Assembly (NCBI RefSeq): GCF_946887195.1
Contig: NZ_CAMPKE010000019.1
Coordinates: forward strand, 1 to 57,927
Origin: an uncultured Halomonas sp.
Lineage (GTDB): Bacteria; Pseudomonadota; Gammaproteobacteria; Pseudomonadales; Halomonadaceae
Direction of reading: 5' to 3'
Length of the DNA: 57,927 nt
Below, piece by piece: positions 25,630-34,261 of this stretch. Made by a program: the position numbers and the translations under genes. The stretch's first letter is position 1. Every line of letters starts with the position of its first letter. The notes beneath the pieces were generated by a model. The model did no database searches and was not told the origin of the DNA. It saw nothing but the letters and a program-made list of their open reading frames with translations.

Positions 25630-26275
25630 GACGAGCGCTTCTGCTTTCAGACCGCCGGTCACGGTAGCGCTGACCGGCGCCTCCGGCGCCCAGTATGGCC
25701 TGCGCCTGATCGATTGCCTGGTGGCGGCCGGGCATGAAGTCTGGGTAATGATCTCCAAGGCGGCGCAGATGGTCATCGTCACCGAGACCGACGAGCGCTT
25801 GCCGGCCCAGCCGGCGCGACTCGCCGAGGCGTTGACCGCACGCAGCGGCGCGGCACGCGGGCAGATTCGCTGCTTCGGCCGCGAAGATTGGATGGCGCCG
25901 GTCGCTTCGGGTTCCGGCGCGCCGACATCGATGGTCGTCTGCCCATGCTCCACCGGAACGCTATCGGCGATAGCGACCGGAGCCAGCAACAACCTGATCG
26001 AGCGTGCCGCCGACGTGGCCCTGAAGGAGCGCCGGCAATTGATCCTGGTACCGCGCGAGACGCCGTTCTCGGCGATTCATCTCGAACACATGCTTAGCCT
26101 GACGCGCATAGGGGCGGTGATTCTGCCGGCAGCGCCGGGCTTCTATCACCGACCGGCGAACATCGAGGCGATGGTCGATTTCATCGTCGCGCGCATTCTC
26201 AATCAGCTGGGGGTCGAGCATCAGTTGATACCACGTTGGGGAGACTCACCGGGGCAGGGGAGTGGGAAAGAGTGA
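25622..26275 (+). CDS. ubiX: Flavin prenyltransferase UbiX
   Basis: UbiX makes prenylated FMN, the cofactor for UbiD decarboxylase in ubiquinone synthesis. It shows VALTGASGAQYGLRLIDCL, SMVVCPCSTGTLSAIATG, RETPFSAIHLEHML and AAPGFYHRPANIEAMVDFIV. 217 residues. The start at 25622 lies inside the end of mpl, giving an 8-nt overlap. No ubiD is in this window. Confidence 0.95.
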   Translation: MAETSASAFRPPVTVALTGASGAQYGLRLIDCLVAAGHEVWVMISKAAQMVIVTETDERLPAQPARLAEALTARSGAARGQIRCFGREDWMAPVASGSGAPTSMVVCPCSTGTLSAIATGASNNLIERAADVALKERRQLILVPRETPFSAIHLEHMLSLTRIGAVILPAAPGFYHRPANIEAMVDFIVARILNQLGVEHQLIPRWGDSPGQGSGKE

Positions 26276-26895
26276 TCAATCTATCGCTGCTGTCGGTGTT
26301 CGTGCCGACGTTCTTCATGGTGTCGCTGACGCCGGGCATGTGCATGACGCTGTCGATGGTGCTGGGCATGACGGTGGGCGTGCGGCGGGCGCTATGGATG
26401 ATGGCCGGCGAGCTGGTGGGTGTCGGCCTGGTGGCGGTGGCCGCCGGGGCCGGGGTGGCGACACTGATGCTGCGCCAGCCCGAGCTGTTCATGGCCTTCA
26501 AGTGGCTGGGTGGGGCCTACCTGGTCTATCTCGGTATCATGATGTGGCGCTCGCGCGGGCGCATGGCTATTCCGTTGGAACAACTCGAAGCACCGCCGGT
26601 ATCGCGCTGGCAACTGCTGTCGCAGGGCTTCGTGACCGCGATTGCCAACCCCAAGGGCTGGGCATTCTTCATCGCGCTGTTGCCGCCTTTTCTCGATGCG
26701 TCAATGGCGCTGGCGCCACAATTGGCGGTATTGGTGGGCATGATCCTGACCATCGAATTGATCTGCCTGCTGATCTACGCCAGCGGAGGGCGTACCGCCA
26801 GCCACCTGCTGGCCAAGGGCGGCAATGTGCGACTGCTCAATCGTATCGCCGGCACGTTGATGGTCGGCGTGGGCTTCTGGCTGGCGCTGGGCTAG
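26272..26895 (+). CDS. LysE/RhtB family amino-acid exporter
   Basis: This is a RhtB/LysE-type efflux permease with six hydrophobic segments. PTFFMVSLTPGMCMTLSMVLGMTVG is the conserved N-terminal signature, and AIANPKGWAFFIALLPPFLD and RIAGTLMVGVGFWLAL are also typical. The substrate, probably an amino acid or derivative, cannot be told. GTG 26272 overlaps the ubiX stop (GTGA) with GGAG about 10 bp upstream; a TTG at 26236 is the alternative. The stop codon TAG sits within the left arm of repeat copy F. Confidence 0.85.
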   Translation: MINLSLLSVFVPTFFMVSLTPGMCMTLSMVLGMTVGVRRALWMMAGELVGVGLVAVAAGAGVATLMLRQPELFMAFKWLGGAYLVYLGIMMWRSRGRMAIPLEQLEAPPVSRWQLLSQGFVTAIANPKGWAFFIALLPPFLDASMALAPQLAVLVGMILTIELICLLIYASGGRTASHLLAKGGNVRLLNRIAGTLMVGVGFWLALG

Positions 26896-27067
26896 GAACC
26901 GCTGCATAAATGCCTGCACGGGCTCGGCGCCCCCAACGAATCACAGTGTTACGCGGTGCTGGTGCGCCAGCCCGGTCGAGACTCGTCTAACTTAATGTTA
27001 TGCCTCGTCTCCTGTGCTCCGGGCGCCTAGTGATTCATTCCGTTCGACTATTTACTCAGCAATTCCT
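26894..27067. repeat. Family-2 palindromic element (copy F)
   Basis: This 174-bp element has left arm AGGAACCGCTGCATAAAT and reverse-complement right arm AGGAATTGCTGAGTAAAT. It shares GCTGGTGCGCCAGCCCGGTC, TGTTATGCC and CTGTGCTCCGGG blocks with copy E. Its left end starts in the stop codon of the exporter gene; its right end is 27 bp from the stop of the convergent transporter gene. Confidence 0.82.
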
Positions 27068-27094
27068 TCTAGAAGGTCCATGTTTGATCTTCAG

Positions 27095-27943
27095 TCAGCG
27101 CTTCTTCACGCTCTCCAGGGCAGCGGCGGCAACGATCAGCGCACCGCCGGCCAGGGTCGTGAGGCCCGGTTGCTCATCGAGGATCAGCCAGGCCAGCAGC
27201 ACGCCGTACACCGGTTGCAGGCAGCTGATCAAACCCACCGAGCGGGCCTTGAGACCGCCGAGGGCGAAGGTCATCAGCGTATGTGGCGTGGCGGTGAATA
27301 CCAGTGCCAGCAATAGCATCCACAGCCCCGTCGCGGGCGGTGCATCGAGCGCGGCATCGCTGATGAAAGGTAAAGTGACCGCAACCACGATCAGCGCCTG
27401 CAGCCCCATCGACAACAGCGGGTTCAAATGGCGCAGCTTGTAGCGCACCAACAGATTACGCAACGCGAACAGCAGCCCTGAGAATACGCCCCATAGCACC
27501 CCGCTCGAAGCGCTCGGCCCGCCCGGTACCAGTAGCCAGACGCCGGCCAGCACCAGCAGTGCGGCGAATAGATCGCCGAGCTGGATGCGTGTGCGTTCGA
27601 ACAGCGGCTCGAGCAGCACCAGCAGCACCGGGTAGGTAAACAGGGCCAGCATGCCGGTGGCCACCGAGGAGACCTGCATGGCATGAAAATAGGTAACCCA
27701 GTGCACCGCCATCAACAGGCCCGCCACACCCAGCCATAGCCACGCCTGGCGACCGATGCCCAGCGTCACCTTCCACTTGAGGCGCGCCAGCCAGACCAAC
27801 GCCAGTCCGGCGATCAGGCTGCGCCAGGTCGTCATGTCCAGTGCCGGTAGCGGCAACGCTCGTGAGAACAGCGCGGTACCGCCGAACAGCACGGTAGCCA
27901 GGTGCAGCGCCAGCAATGACTGGCGCGCGGAGGGTAACGCCAT
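27095..27943 (-). CDS. DMT (EamA) family transporter
   Basis: This is a ten-helix drug/metabolite transporter made of two EamA repeats. The first repeat starts LLALHLATVLFGGTALFSR and the second GVLWGVFSGLLFALRNLLV. Conserved C-terminal repeat features are ALGGLKARSVGLISCLQPVYGVLLAWLILDEQP. 282 residues. The substrate is unknown. It stands alone, convergent with the LysE-type exporter. Confidence 0.88.
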   Translation of the reverse strand: MALPSARQSLLALHLATVLFGGTALFSRALPLPALDMTTWRSLIAGLALVWLARLKWKVTLGIGRQAWLWLGVAGLLMAVHWVTYFHAMQVSSVATGMLALFTYPVLLVLLEPLFERTRIQLGDLFAALLVLAGVWLLVPGGPSASSGVLWGVFSGLLFALRNLLVRYKLRHLNPLLSMGLQALIVVAVTLPFISDAALDAPPATGLWMLLLALVFTATPHTLMTFALGGLKARSVGLISCLQPVYGVLLAWLILDEQPGLTTLAGGALIVAAAALESVKKR

Positions 27944-27997
27944 GACGACTCCTTGGTCGAAATGAGGAAGAGGAGGGTGGCTCGAATGTTCGGGTAG

Positions 27998-29404
27998 TTA
28001 CACGGGAGGCAGCCAGGCCAGGCGCGCCATCAATAACGCCAGCGATGCCGAGCCCAGCCGAATCCAGGGAGCGCGCGCCATGGGACGCACGGCGAAGCGG
28101 TGATAGCTGATGCGCACCAATGCGCAGACGAGCAGCCCCAGCAGCGCGCCGCCAACCAGGTCGCTGAGCCAGTGAACGCCGAGCGCCAGGCGCGATAGCG
28201 CCATCGGCACGCAGATGGCGATGGCTATCCAATAGGCCAGCGCCCGGTGTCGCGACGGCAGCGACTCGGCAATGAAGGCGGCGGCCAGGCCATAGAGCAC
28301 CACGGCGGTAGAGGTATGCGCGCTGGGGTAGGAGTGTGAGCCCATGAGGTAATCGGGAATGTTCGGGCGCACGCGACCGGCCAGTTGCTTGAACAGGGTA
28401 TTGGCCAGGGCGATGGCGCCGAGACCCCCCAGGAAGTGCAGGGCCACGGCGAATTGGCGCCGGTACAGCAGCCATATCGCCCATGGCAGTATCAGCGCGA
28501 TGACGCCCAGGGTATCGCCGGCCTTGGCCATCCATTCCGCCGCCTGCTGTACAGCGGGCAAGGCAAGCGCCGCGATCATTCCCTGCAATTGACGATCCAT
28601 CGGCAATGGTCCGTCATGCTCGAGCACCCAGAGCGTCCAGCCACTCAGTGCGGTCAGACTGACGATCGACAACACCAGCGAGGCCAGCGGAAATTCGCCG
28701 CCCTGATGCGATGAACTCAATGCATCCCACAAGCGCCGCCGCCAGGGCCGGCCACGGGAGAATTCCGCCAGGTATCGATAGACCAGGCCTTCGCGAGTGA
28801 ACTGGTGACGCAAGAGCGAAAAGGCCAACGCCAGGGCGACTACCGTCAGTGCGAGCACGATCAACCAGCGTTCGCTGCCGGCGGGCAGTGCCAGGAGCTG
28901 TTGCCAGGTGCGTCCGAGCAGGTAACCCGGCAACACATAGGCTGGCGCCCAAAGCAGTGCCGAACCCAGGTTGGACCATAGGAACGTCAGCGGCCGCATG
29001 TGCATCATGCCGGCAACCAAAGGCACGATCGGCCGTACCGGACCGACGAAGCGGCCGATCAGCACCGATAGCACGCCATAGCGCGCAAAGAAGCGCTCCC
29101 CGCGCTCCAGCCACTGTGGATGGCGATTGAATGGCCATAGCGAAGGGATTCGTTCGCGCTGGGTATAGCCGAGCAGGAAGCTCAGCCCATCACCGATGAT
29201 GGCGCCAATGAATGCCGCTATCAGAAGAAGTCGAATCGATAGGTCGTGGTGGCCGGCCAGGGAGGCCGCCGCGGTGATCAGCACCACGCCGGGCACCGCC
29301 AGCCCGATCACCGCCAAGGACTCGATGAGTGCGATGACGGCGATGATCAAAAACAGCCAGCTGGGTTCAGGCATCAACGTCGTCAGCCAGTCATGCGCAT
29401 TCAA
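27998..29404 (-). CDS. DedA-PAP2 fusion membrane protein
   Basis: This 468-residue protein fuses two lipid-related membrane domains. Residues ~1-190 are a DedA/SNARE-associated domain: GLAVPGVVLITAAASLAG, GRFVGPVRPIVPLVAGMMHM and WSNLGSALLWAPAYVLPGYLLG. Residues ~230-440 are PAP2 phosphatase, with KQLAGRVRP (KX6RP), YPSAHTST (PSxH) and SRLALGVHWLSDLVGG (SRX5HX3D) intact. It is probably a phospholipid flippase-like plus undecaprenyl- or phosphatidyl-phosphate phosphatase function. The start is TTG 29404, overlapping the upstream stop (TTGA) with GGAG 8 nt before. It is the last gene of a three-gene operon. Confidence 0.88.
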   Translation of the reverse strand: MNAHDWLTTLMPEPSWLFLIIAVIALIESLAVIGLAVPGVVLITAAASLAGHHDLSIRLLLIAAFIGAIIGDGLSFLLGYTQRERIPSLWPFNRHPQWLERGERFFARYGVLSVLIGRFVGPVRPIVPLVAGMMHMRPLTFLWSNLGSALLWAPAYVLPGYLLGRTWQQLLALPAGSERWLIVLALTVVALALAFSLLRHQFTREGLVYRYLAEFSRGRPWRRRLWDALSSSHQGGEFPLASLVLSIVSLTALSGWTLWVLEHDGPLPMDRQLQGMIAALALPAVQQAAEWMAKAGDTLGVIALILPWAIWLLYRRQFAVALHFLGGLGAIALANTLFKQLAGRVRPNIPDYLMGSHSYPSAHTSTAVVLYGLAAAFIAESLPSRHRALAYWIAIAICVPMALSRLALGVHWLSDLVGGALLGLLVCALVRISYHRFAVRPMARAPWIRLGSASLALLMARLAWLPPV

Positions 29405-30339
29405 GGAATTGGCTCCATCAGCTTCGCTCCGGCGGCCAGCAGCCGCTGTTCGAAATGCATGGCATCCTCGCCGGGATGCAGATAACAGGCACGAATACGT
29501 GCCTGAATGGCCCCGGTTTCGGCAAGCACTTCGCGCCCCAGCGCTCGCATTAGACGCTCACGCACGATCAGGGCACCCGCCTCACCGGTATCGGGCAGCA
29601 ATAGCCAGAACAGGGTGGTCTGGTGACGGCCAAGCAGATCATGGTGGCGGCAACTGGCGCGCACGGTGCGGCACCATCGTTCCAGTAACGTATGCAGCAG
29701 GGTCGAGCCGAACTGTTCATCGGCCATTTCCACTTGCGGTAGATGCACGGCCAGGACCGCCAGTGGGCGTTTCAGGGTGCGTGCACGTTCGACCTCGGCT
29801 ACCAGCCGCTCGCCGATCACGCGTTGCGACAGCGCATCGCACTGCGGATCGTACGGTTGCGTGGCACGCAGTAACGCCGTGCGCCGCTGCTGTATCCAGC
29901 ACGGTAGCGAGGCGATGCCGACCAGCGCCAGGTAGGACAATGCGGCGTTGCCAGTCGATTCACTACCGAGCAGTGCCAGCCAGACCGGCGTCAGCGCCAG
30001 GTTGAGCAGCATCGCCGGACCCAGCGGTAGCAATAGCAAGGTCAGCACCGGCGGCAGACCCAGCCATAGAATCGGCAATTGTTGCTGGGGTAGCTCCGCG
30101 GCAATCAATAGATAGCAACTGATCAGCGCCAGGTAGGCGGAAAGGCGCCGGTAATCGCTATTGATCAGGCGTAGGAAGATCGCTCCTCCCAGCAGCAGCG
30201 ATAGCAGTGCCGGCAGCAAGATCTCGTCATAATGGCCCATCAGGTAATGCCAGCTTGCATAGCCTGCCATCAGCAAGGCGCCAATGGCATAGACCGTAAC
30301 GAACAGCCGCGACGGCCATGAGTTGTCGAGCGTCGTCAT
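29401..30339 (-). CDS. Membrane protein with degenerate GGDEF-like domain (second of pair)
   Basis: Five or six hydrophobic helices (residues ~10-155) are followed by a cytoplasmic domain with GGDEF layout. DPQCDALSQRVIGERLVAEVERARTLKRPLAVLAVHLP matches the DPLTGLxNRR...ER region as short spaced motifs, and HHDLLGRHQTTLFWLLLPDT sits where RxGGDEFxxLLPDT is expected. The GGDEF residues are replaced by HQTTLF, so diguanylate cyclase activity is not expected. ATG 30339 overlaps the preceding stop (ATGA) with GAGGAG 5 nt before. Function is unknown; it may sense or scaffold. Confidence 0.7.
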   Translation of the reverse strand: MTTLDNSWPSRLFVTVYAIGALLMAGYASWHYLMGHYDEILLPALLSLLLGGAIFLRLINSDYRRLSAYLALISCYLLIAAELPQQQLPILWLGLPPVLTLLLLPLGPAMLLNLALTPVWLALLGSESTGNAALSYLALVGIASLPCWIQQRRTALLRATQPYDPQCDALSQRVIGERLVAEVERARTLKRPLAVLAVHLPQVEMADEQFGSTLLHTLLERWCRTVRASCRHHDLLGRHQTTLFWLLLPDTGEAGALIVRERLMRALGREVLAETGAIQARIRACYLHPGEDAMHFEQRLLAAGAKLMEPIP

Positions 30340-31196
30340 GAACACTCCTCGAGCGCGATTACGGCCTGCTCCTGGCGCGCCATGGCGGCTAATTGGGAAG
30401 GCAGCGACAACGCTGGCGCCAGCACGATGAAGCGTGCCTGGCGAGGCGTTGGCAGCGCTGCCAGCAACGCCTCACGGCGCTGGCGGGCTTCATCGATATC
30501 ATGACTGATCAGCAATACCCCGAGCGTATATCTATCGATCCGATAGCGGTTCTCGAAACGGCGCGTGAGCGTGACCAGCGCATCGGCCAGGATCGCTTGA
30601 TGGGGCGCTGGGCTACGCAGCAATAGCAATTCACCATGGCTACCCTCACGACCACAGCGAGCGATCTCGAGCGGCAAGTCGTGAGTGAGCTGCCCCATTG
30701 CCCATAGCGGCATGCCCGGAGCCGGGTAGGCGCGATTGCTCATGCCATGTCGCAAGCCATGCAGGCTGAACCCATGGGCCAGGCCGAGCAGCATCAATGC
30801 CATCAGCAGTAATCCCAGCAGCAGACCCTGCTCGGCACCGATGAAGCGTTGCACCTGCCACCAGCACAGCGCGGCCAGCATCGTATGCAGAAGCAACGGC
30901 AGCCTCCGCTGCGGCAAGGCCAGAATCGCTGCCCACCCCCATAACCACATGGCGTGTCGCTCGGGCGATAGCCACAACAGCAGAGACAGCATGACGGCAA
31001 ACAGCGTCGGTACCGCGGCGCTGGGCAGCATGGCCAGCTGGCGTTGTTCCAGCGCCATGGCGGCCAGGCCGAGTGCGCAAGCCACCAGCAGGATACGTGA
31101 AATACTATCCTGTGGCGCCAATGTCAGGCTCAGTATCACCGCCGCGCTCGATAGCTGTGTCAGGCGATAAAGCCCGTCTTTGAACTTGCTCTGCAT
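30336..31196 (-). CDS. Membrane protein with degenerate GGDEF-like domain (first of pair)
   Basis: About six transmembrane segments (residues ~10-150) precede a C-terminal domain. MSNRAYPAPGMPLWAMGQL resembles the GGDEF entry motif, and RYRIDRYTLGVLLISHDIDEA lies where RYGGDEFxVLL would be; the catalytic GGDEF is absent. Its layout mirrors the next gene, so the two may be diverged duplicates. 286 residues. AAGG lies upstream of ATG 31196. It is the first gene of the operon ending in DedA-PAP2, and divergent from proA. I do not know its function. Confidence 0.65.
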   Translation of the reverse strand: MQSKFKDGLYRLTQLSSAAVILSLTLAPQDSISRILLVACALGLAAMALEQRQLAMLPSAAVPTLFAVMLSLLLWLSPERHAMWLWGWAAILALPQRRLPLLLHTMLAALCWWQVQRFIGAEQGLLLGLLLMALMLLGLAHGFSLHGLRHGMSNRAYPAPGMPLWAMGQLTHDLPLEIARCGREGSHGELLLLRSPAPHQAILADALVTLTRRFENRYRIDRYTLGVLLISHDIDEARQRREALLAALPTPRQARFIVLAPALSLPSQLAAMARQEQAVIALEECS

Positions 31197-31220
31197 GGTA
31201 CCTTAGTATGCACTCCTCCC

Positions 31221-31271
31221 TGAGAGCGGGCTTGTCCTGGCCGTCGCTCGTTACTTTTGTAAACACCCTCT
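31221..31271. repeat. Partial family-1 element (copy D)
   Basis: Only the right end is present: TGTCCTGGCC, CGTCGCTCGTTACTTTTG and TAAACACCCTCT. It is nearly identical to the right end of copy B (TACTTTTGTAAACACCCTCT). The left half is missing. It lies between the divergent membrane-protein gene and proA. Confidence 0.75.
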
Positions 31272-31394
31272 GAATAGCGGACACTGTACGATACCCGTGC
31301 ATTGCGAGGCGACTCGTATCCGCCGTTTCGGCACGACTATCGCCAATCTGCTGTCATTCGCGCACCGGCGATCATACTGGAGACTGATATCGGC

Positions 31395-32672
31395 ATGTTA
31401 CGACACGCACCGTCCACTGACATCGACGCCTACATGGCGCACCTCGGTAGCGAGGCGCGTGGCGCCAGCGCCCTCATGCGCTGCGCCGATACTGGTCGCA
31501 AGAATGCGGCTCTACGCGCCATGGCGCAACACCTCGACGCGGCGCGTGCGCAATTGATCGAAGCCAACGCCCGCGATCTCGAGCGCGGTCGCGAGGCGGG
31601 GCTGGATGCCGCGTTGCTCGATCGCCTGGCGCTCAACGAGGCGCGCTTCGATGCCATGATCGAGGGCCTGGCGCAGGTCGCCGCGCTACCCGACCCGGTC
31701 GGCGAGATCGATGGTCTGCGCGCGCGGCCAAGCGGCATCCAGGTCGGGCAGATGCGCGTGCCGCTGGGTGTGATCGGCATCATCTATGAATCGCGTCCCA
31801 ACGTGACCGTGGAAGCCGCCAGCCTGTGCCTGAAAGCGGGCAATGCCTGCATCCTGCGCGGCGGCTCCGAGGCGCGCGAAAGCAACGCGGCGATTGCCGA
31901 ATGCATCGCTGCCGGGCTTGCCGATGCCGGGCTGCCCGAGGCAGCGGTACAGGTCGTCGCGACCACCGATCGTGCGGCGGTGGGCAAGCTGATCGCCATG
32001 CCCGAATACGTCGACGTGATCATTCCGCGTGGCGGCAAATCGCTGATCGAGCGTATCTCGCGCGAGGCGCGCGTGCCAGTGATCAAACATCTCGACGGCG
32101 TATGCCATGTCTATATCGATGCCAGCGCCGATCCCGACAAGGCCCTGGCGATCGCTATCAATGCCAAGACGCATCGCTACGGGACCTGCAACACCATGGA
32201 GACGCTGCTGATCGATGCGCCGGTTGCCGCCGAGCTGCTGCCGCCGCTGGCAGCGGCTTACGCCGAACACGGCGTCGAGTTGCGCGGCTGCGAGCGGTGT
32301 CGCGAAGTATTGCCCGATATCGCCATGGCCAGCGAAGAGGACTGGTCCACCGAATACCTGGCGCCGGTGCTGGCGATTCGCGTGGTCGACGGCATCGATG
32401 CGGCGATGGCGCATATCGAACGCTATGGCTCGCACCACACCGATGCGATCGTCAGCGAATCCTATAGCTTGGCACGGCGCTTCATGGCCGAGGTCGATTC
32501 CAGCTCGGTGATGGTCAATGCCTCGACGCGCTTTGCCGATGGCTTCGAATACGGACTTGGCGCGGAGATCGGCATCTCCACCGATAAGCTGCACGCGCGC
32601 GGCCCGGTCGGGCTGGAAGGCTTGACGACCCGCAAATATGTGGTGCTTGGCGACGGCCATGTCCGACACTGA
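31395..32672 (+). CDS. proA: Gamma-glutamyl phosphate reductase
   Basis: ProA reduces gamma-glutamyl phosphate to glutamate semialdehyde in proline synthesis. It shows [45 protein letters not shown] and the catalytic Cys in [13 protein letters not shown]. 425 residues from ATG 31395; the frame extends upstream to 31302, but that segment covers the presumptive promoter. Its 3' end overlaps nadD by 14 nt, so it heads the proA-nadD-rsfS-rlmH block. proB is elsewhere. Confidence 0.96.
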   Translation: MLRHAPSTDIDAYMAHLGSEARGASALMRCADTGRKNAALRAMAQHLDAARAQLIEANARDLERGREAGLDAALLDRLALNEARFDAMIEGLAQVAALPDPVGEIDGLRARPSGIQVGQMRVPLGVIGIIYESRPNVTVEAASLCLKAGNACILRGGSEARESNAAIAECIAAGLADAGLPEAAVQVVATTDRAAVGKLIAMPEYVDVIIPRGGKSLIERISREARVPVIKHLDGVCHVYIDASADPDKALAIAINAKTHRYGTCNTMETLLIDAPVAAELLPPLAAAYAEHGVELRGCERCREVLPDIAMASEEDWSTEYLAPVLAIRVVDGIDAAMAHIERYGSHHTDAIVSESYSLARRFMAEVDSSSVMVNASTRFADGFEYGLGAEIGISTDKLHARGPVGLEGLTTRKYVVLGDGHVRH

Positions 32673-33318
32673 GTCTCGTTCGGCAAGAGTGGCGATGCTG
32701 GGTGGCACCTTCGATCCGGTCCATCTGGGTCATCTGCGCAGCGCGGTGGAACTGCGCGAGGCGCTCACTCTCGATCGCGTGCACATGATCCCGGCGCATG
32801 TACCGCCGCTGCGCGAAGCGCCGGGCGTTCGTGCCTCCGAGCGGTTGACGATGCTCGAGGCCGGTATCGGCGATACCCCGGGACTGATTGCCGATGGCAG
32901 GGAGCTCGATCGCGATGGGCCTTCCTATTCCGCCGATACCCTGTCCGCTCTGCGCCACGAATACGGCGAACAGGCGCGACTGGTGATGGCGATAGGCCAT
33001 GATGCATTTCTGCGGCTGAGCCAATGGCATGCGCCCGAGCAATTGTTCGAACTTGCCCATGTGGTGGTGATCGACCGCCCGGGGCAGCATGCGCCATTGT
33101 CGGCGGCGCTCGAAGCGCTGATCGAAGGGCGTGAAGTGAAGGACGCCGACGCGCTGTTCGCGCGCCCGGCCGGCGGCGTACTGCGCCTGCGGTTGCCCAG
33201 CCGCATGGCGATTTCCGCGACCGACCTGCGTCAACGCCTGGCCGAGGGGCGCAGCATTCGTTACCTGTTGCCCGAAGCCGTGGAAGCCTATATACAATCG
33301 CGCAATCTTTACCGTTAG
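32659..33318 (+). CDS. nadD: Nicotinate-nucleotide adenylyltransferase
   Basis: NadD adenylates nicotinate mononucleotide in NAD synthesis. The nucleotidyltransferase motif [15 protein letters not shown] is at the N-terminus, and [28 protein letters not shown] is the conserved C-terminus. 219 residues from ATG 32659, starting inside proA (14-nt overlap). A TAGAAT -10-like hexamer follows the gene and may contribute to rsfS transcription. Confidence 0.96.
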   Translation: MSDTESRSARVAMLGGTFDPVHLGHLRSAVELREALTLDRVHMIPAHVPPLREAPGVRASERLTMLEAGIGDTPGLIADGRELDRDGPSYSADTLSALRHEYGEQARLVMAIGHDAFLRLSQWHAPEQLFELAHVVVIDRPGQHAPLSAALEALIEGREVKDADALFARPAGGVLRLRLPSRMAISATDLRQRLAEGRSIRYLLPEAVEAYIQSRNLYR

Positions 33319-33374
33319 CCTGGCCGCACAGGGTAGAATGGCGCCCTGAGCGGACTGTCTTTTCATGAGGAGCT

Positions 33375-33737
33375 ATGCACATCGAAGCGCTAAAAAACCT
33401 GGCGGTGAATGCCCTTGAAGAGCTCAAGGGCAAGGAGATCGCCGAACTCGACGTCTCGACGCTGACCAGCGTCACCGACGTCATGCTGGTGGCCAGTGGA
33501 ACCTCGACACGCCATGTCACGGCACTGGCCAATAACGTCGTCGAAAAGGTCAAGCAGGCCGGTATCCGCCCGCTGGGTGTCGAGGGACAGGCCGGATCGG
33601 ATTGGGTGTTGGTCGATCTGGGCGATGTGGTCGTGCATGTGATGCTGCCCGATACCCGCCGCCTGTATGACCTGGAGCGACTTTGGGCGGACTTGCCCGC
33701 CGACACCGAGGAGGAGGTGCGCGGGGAGCAGGCGTGA
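33375..33737 (+). CDS. rsfS: Ribosomal silencing factor RsfS
   Basis: RsfS (YbeB) binds L14 and blocks subunit joining under nutrient limitation. It shows [32 protein letters not shown], read as spaced family motifs DVxxxTxxTD and ASGTSxRHV, then [22 protein letters not shown]. 120 residues. GAGGAG lies directly upstream. Its TGA overlaps the rlmH GTG start by 4 nt. Confidence 0.96.
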   Translation: MHIEALKNLAVNALEELKGKEIAELDVSTLTSVTDVMLVASGTSTRHVTALANNVVEKVKQAGIRPLGVEGQAGSDWVLVDLGDVVVHVMLPDTRRLYDLERLWADLPADTEEEVRGEQA

Positions 33738-34201
33738 AGGTTCGCCTGTTGGCGGTTGGCAATCGGATGCCGGATTGGGTCGAACGCGGTGTCGAGGAGT
33801 ATCGCAAGCGCCTGCCCCGCGACTTCGCCCTGGAGATCGTCGAGATCGCCCCCGGTGCTCGCGGCAAGAATGCCGACGTGGCGCGTGCCGTGGCGCAGGA
33901 GGGGCAGCGTATGCGCGAACGGCTGCGCCCCGGCGAACGTTTGGTGGCACTCGAGGTCCAAGGCCAGTCGTGGAGTACCGAGCGGTTGGCGCGCGAGGCC
34001 GATCAGTGGCGCCATGCCGGTGGCGACGTCGCTCTGCTGGTGGGTGGGCCGGATGGCCTCGATCCCGGTTTGTCGGCGTCTGCCCATCAGCGCTGGTCGC
34101 TGTCGCCGCTGACGCTGCCTCATCCACTGGTTCGATTGATACTCGCCGAGCAACTCTATCGCGCCTGGACGTTACTGATCGGCCACCCTTACCACCGCTG
34201 A
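33734..34201 (+). CDS. rlmH: 23S rRNA pseudouridine(1915) N3-methyltransferase RlmH
   Basis: RlmH methylates pseudouridine 1915 of 23S rRNA using a SPOUT fold. It shows [34 protein letters not shown] (SAM knot) and [20 protein letters not shown] with the conserved C-terminal YHR. 155 residues. The start is GTG 33734, overlapping the rsfS stop (GTGA). Confidence 0.96.
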   Translation: MKVRLLAVGNRMPDWVERGVEEYRKRLPRDFALEIVEIAPGARGKNADVARAVAQEGQRMRERLRPGERLVALEVQGQSWSTERLAREADQWRHAGGDVALLVGGPDGLDPGLSASAHQRWSLSPLTLPHPLVRLILAEQLYRAWTLLIGHPYHR

Positions 34202-34261
34202 CAAGAAGCCGTTGAAGATTGCCGATGCGAATGCCTGATAATTCCGAATCGATGTGCCTGC

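Noticed and set aside
30336..31196. Active diguanylate cyclase
   Set aside because: The GGDEF signature and nearby metal and substrate residues are absent, so only a degenerate GGDEF-like domain is claimed.
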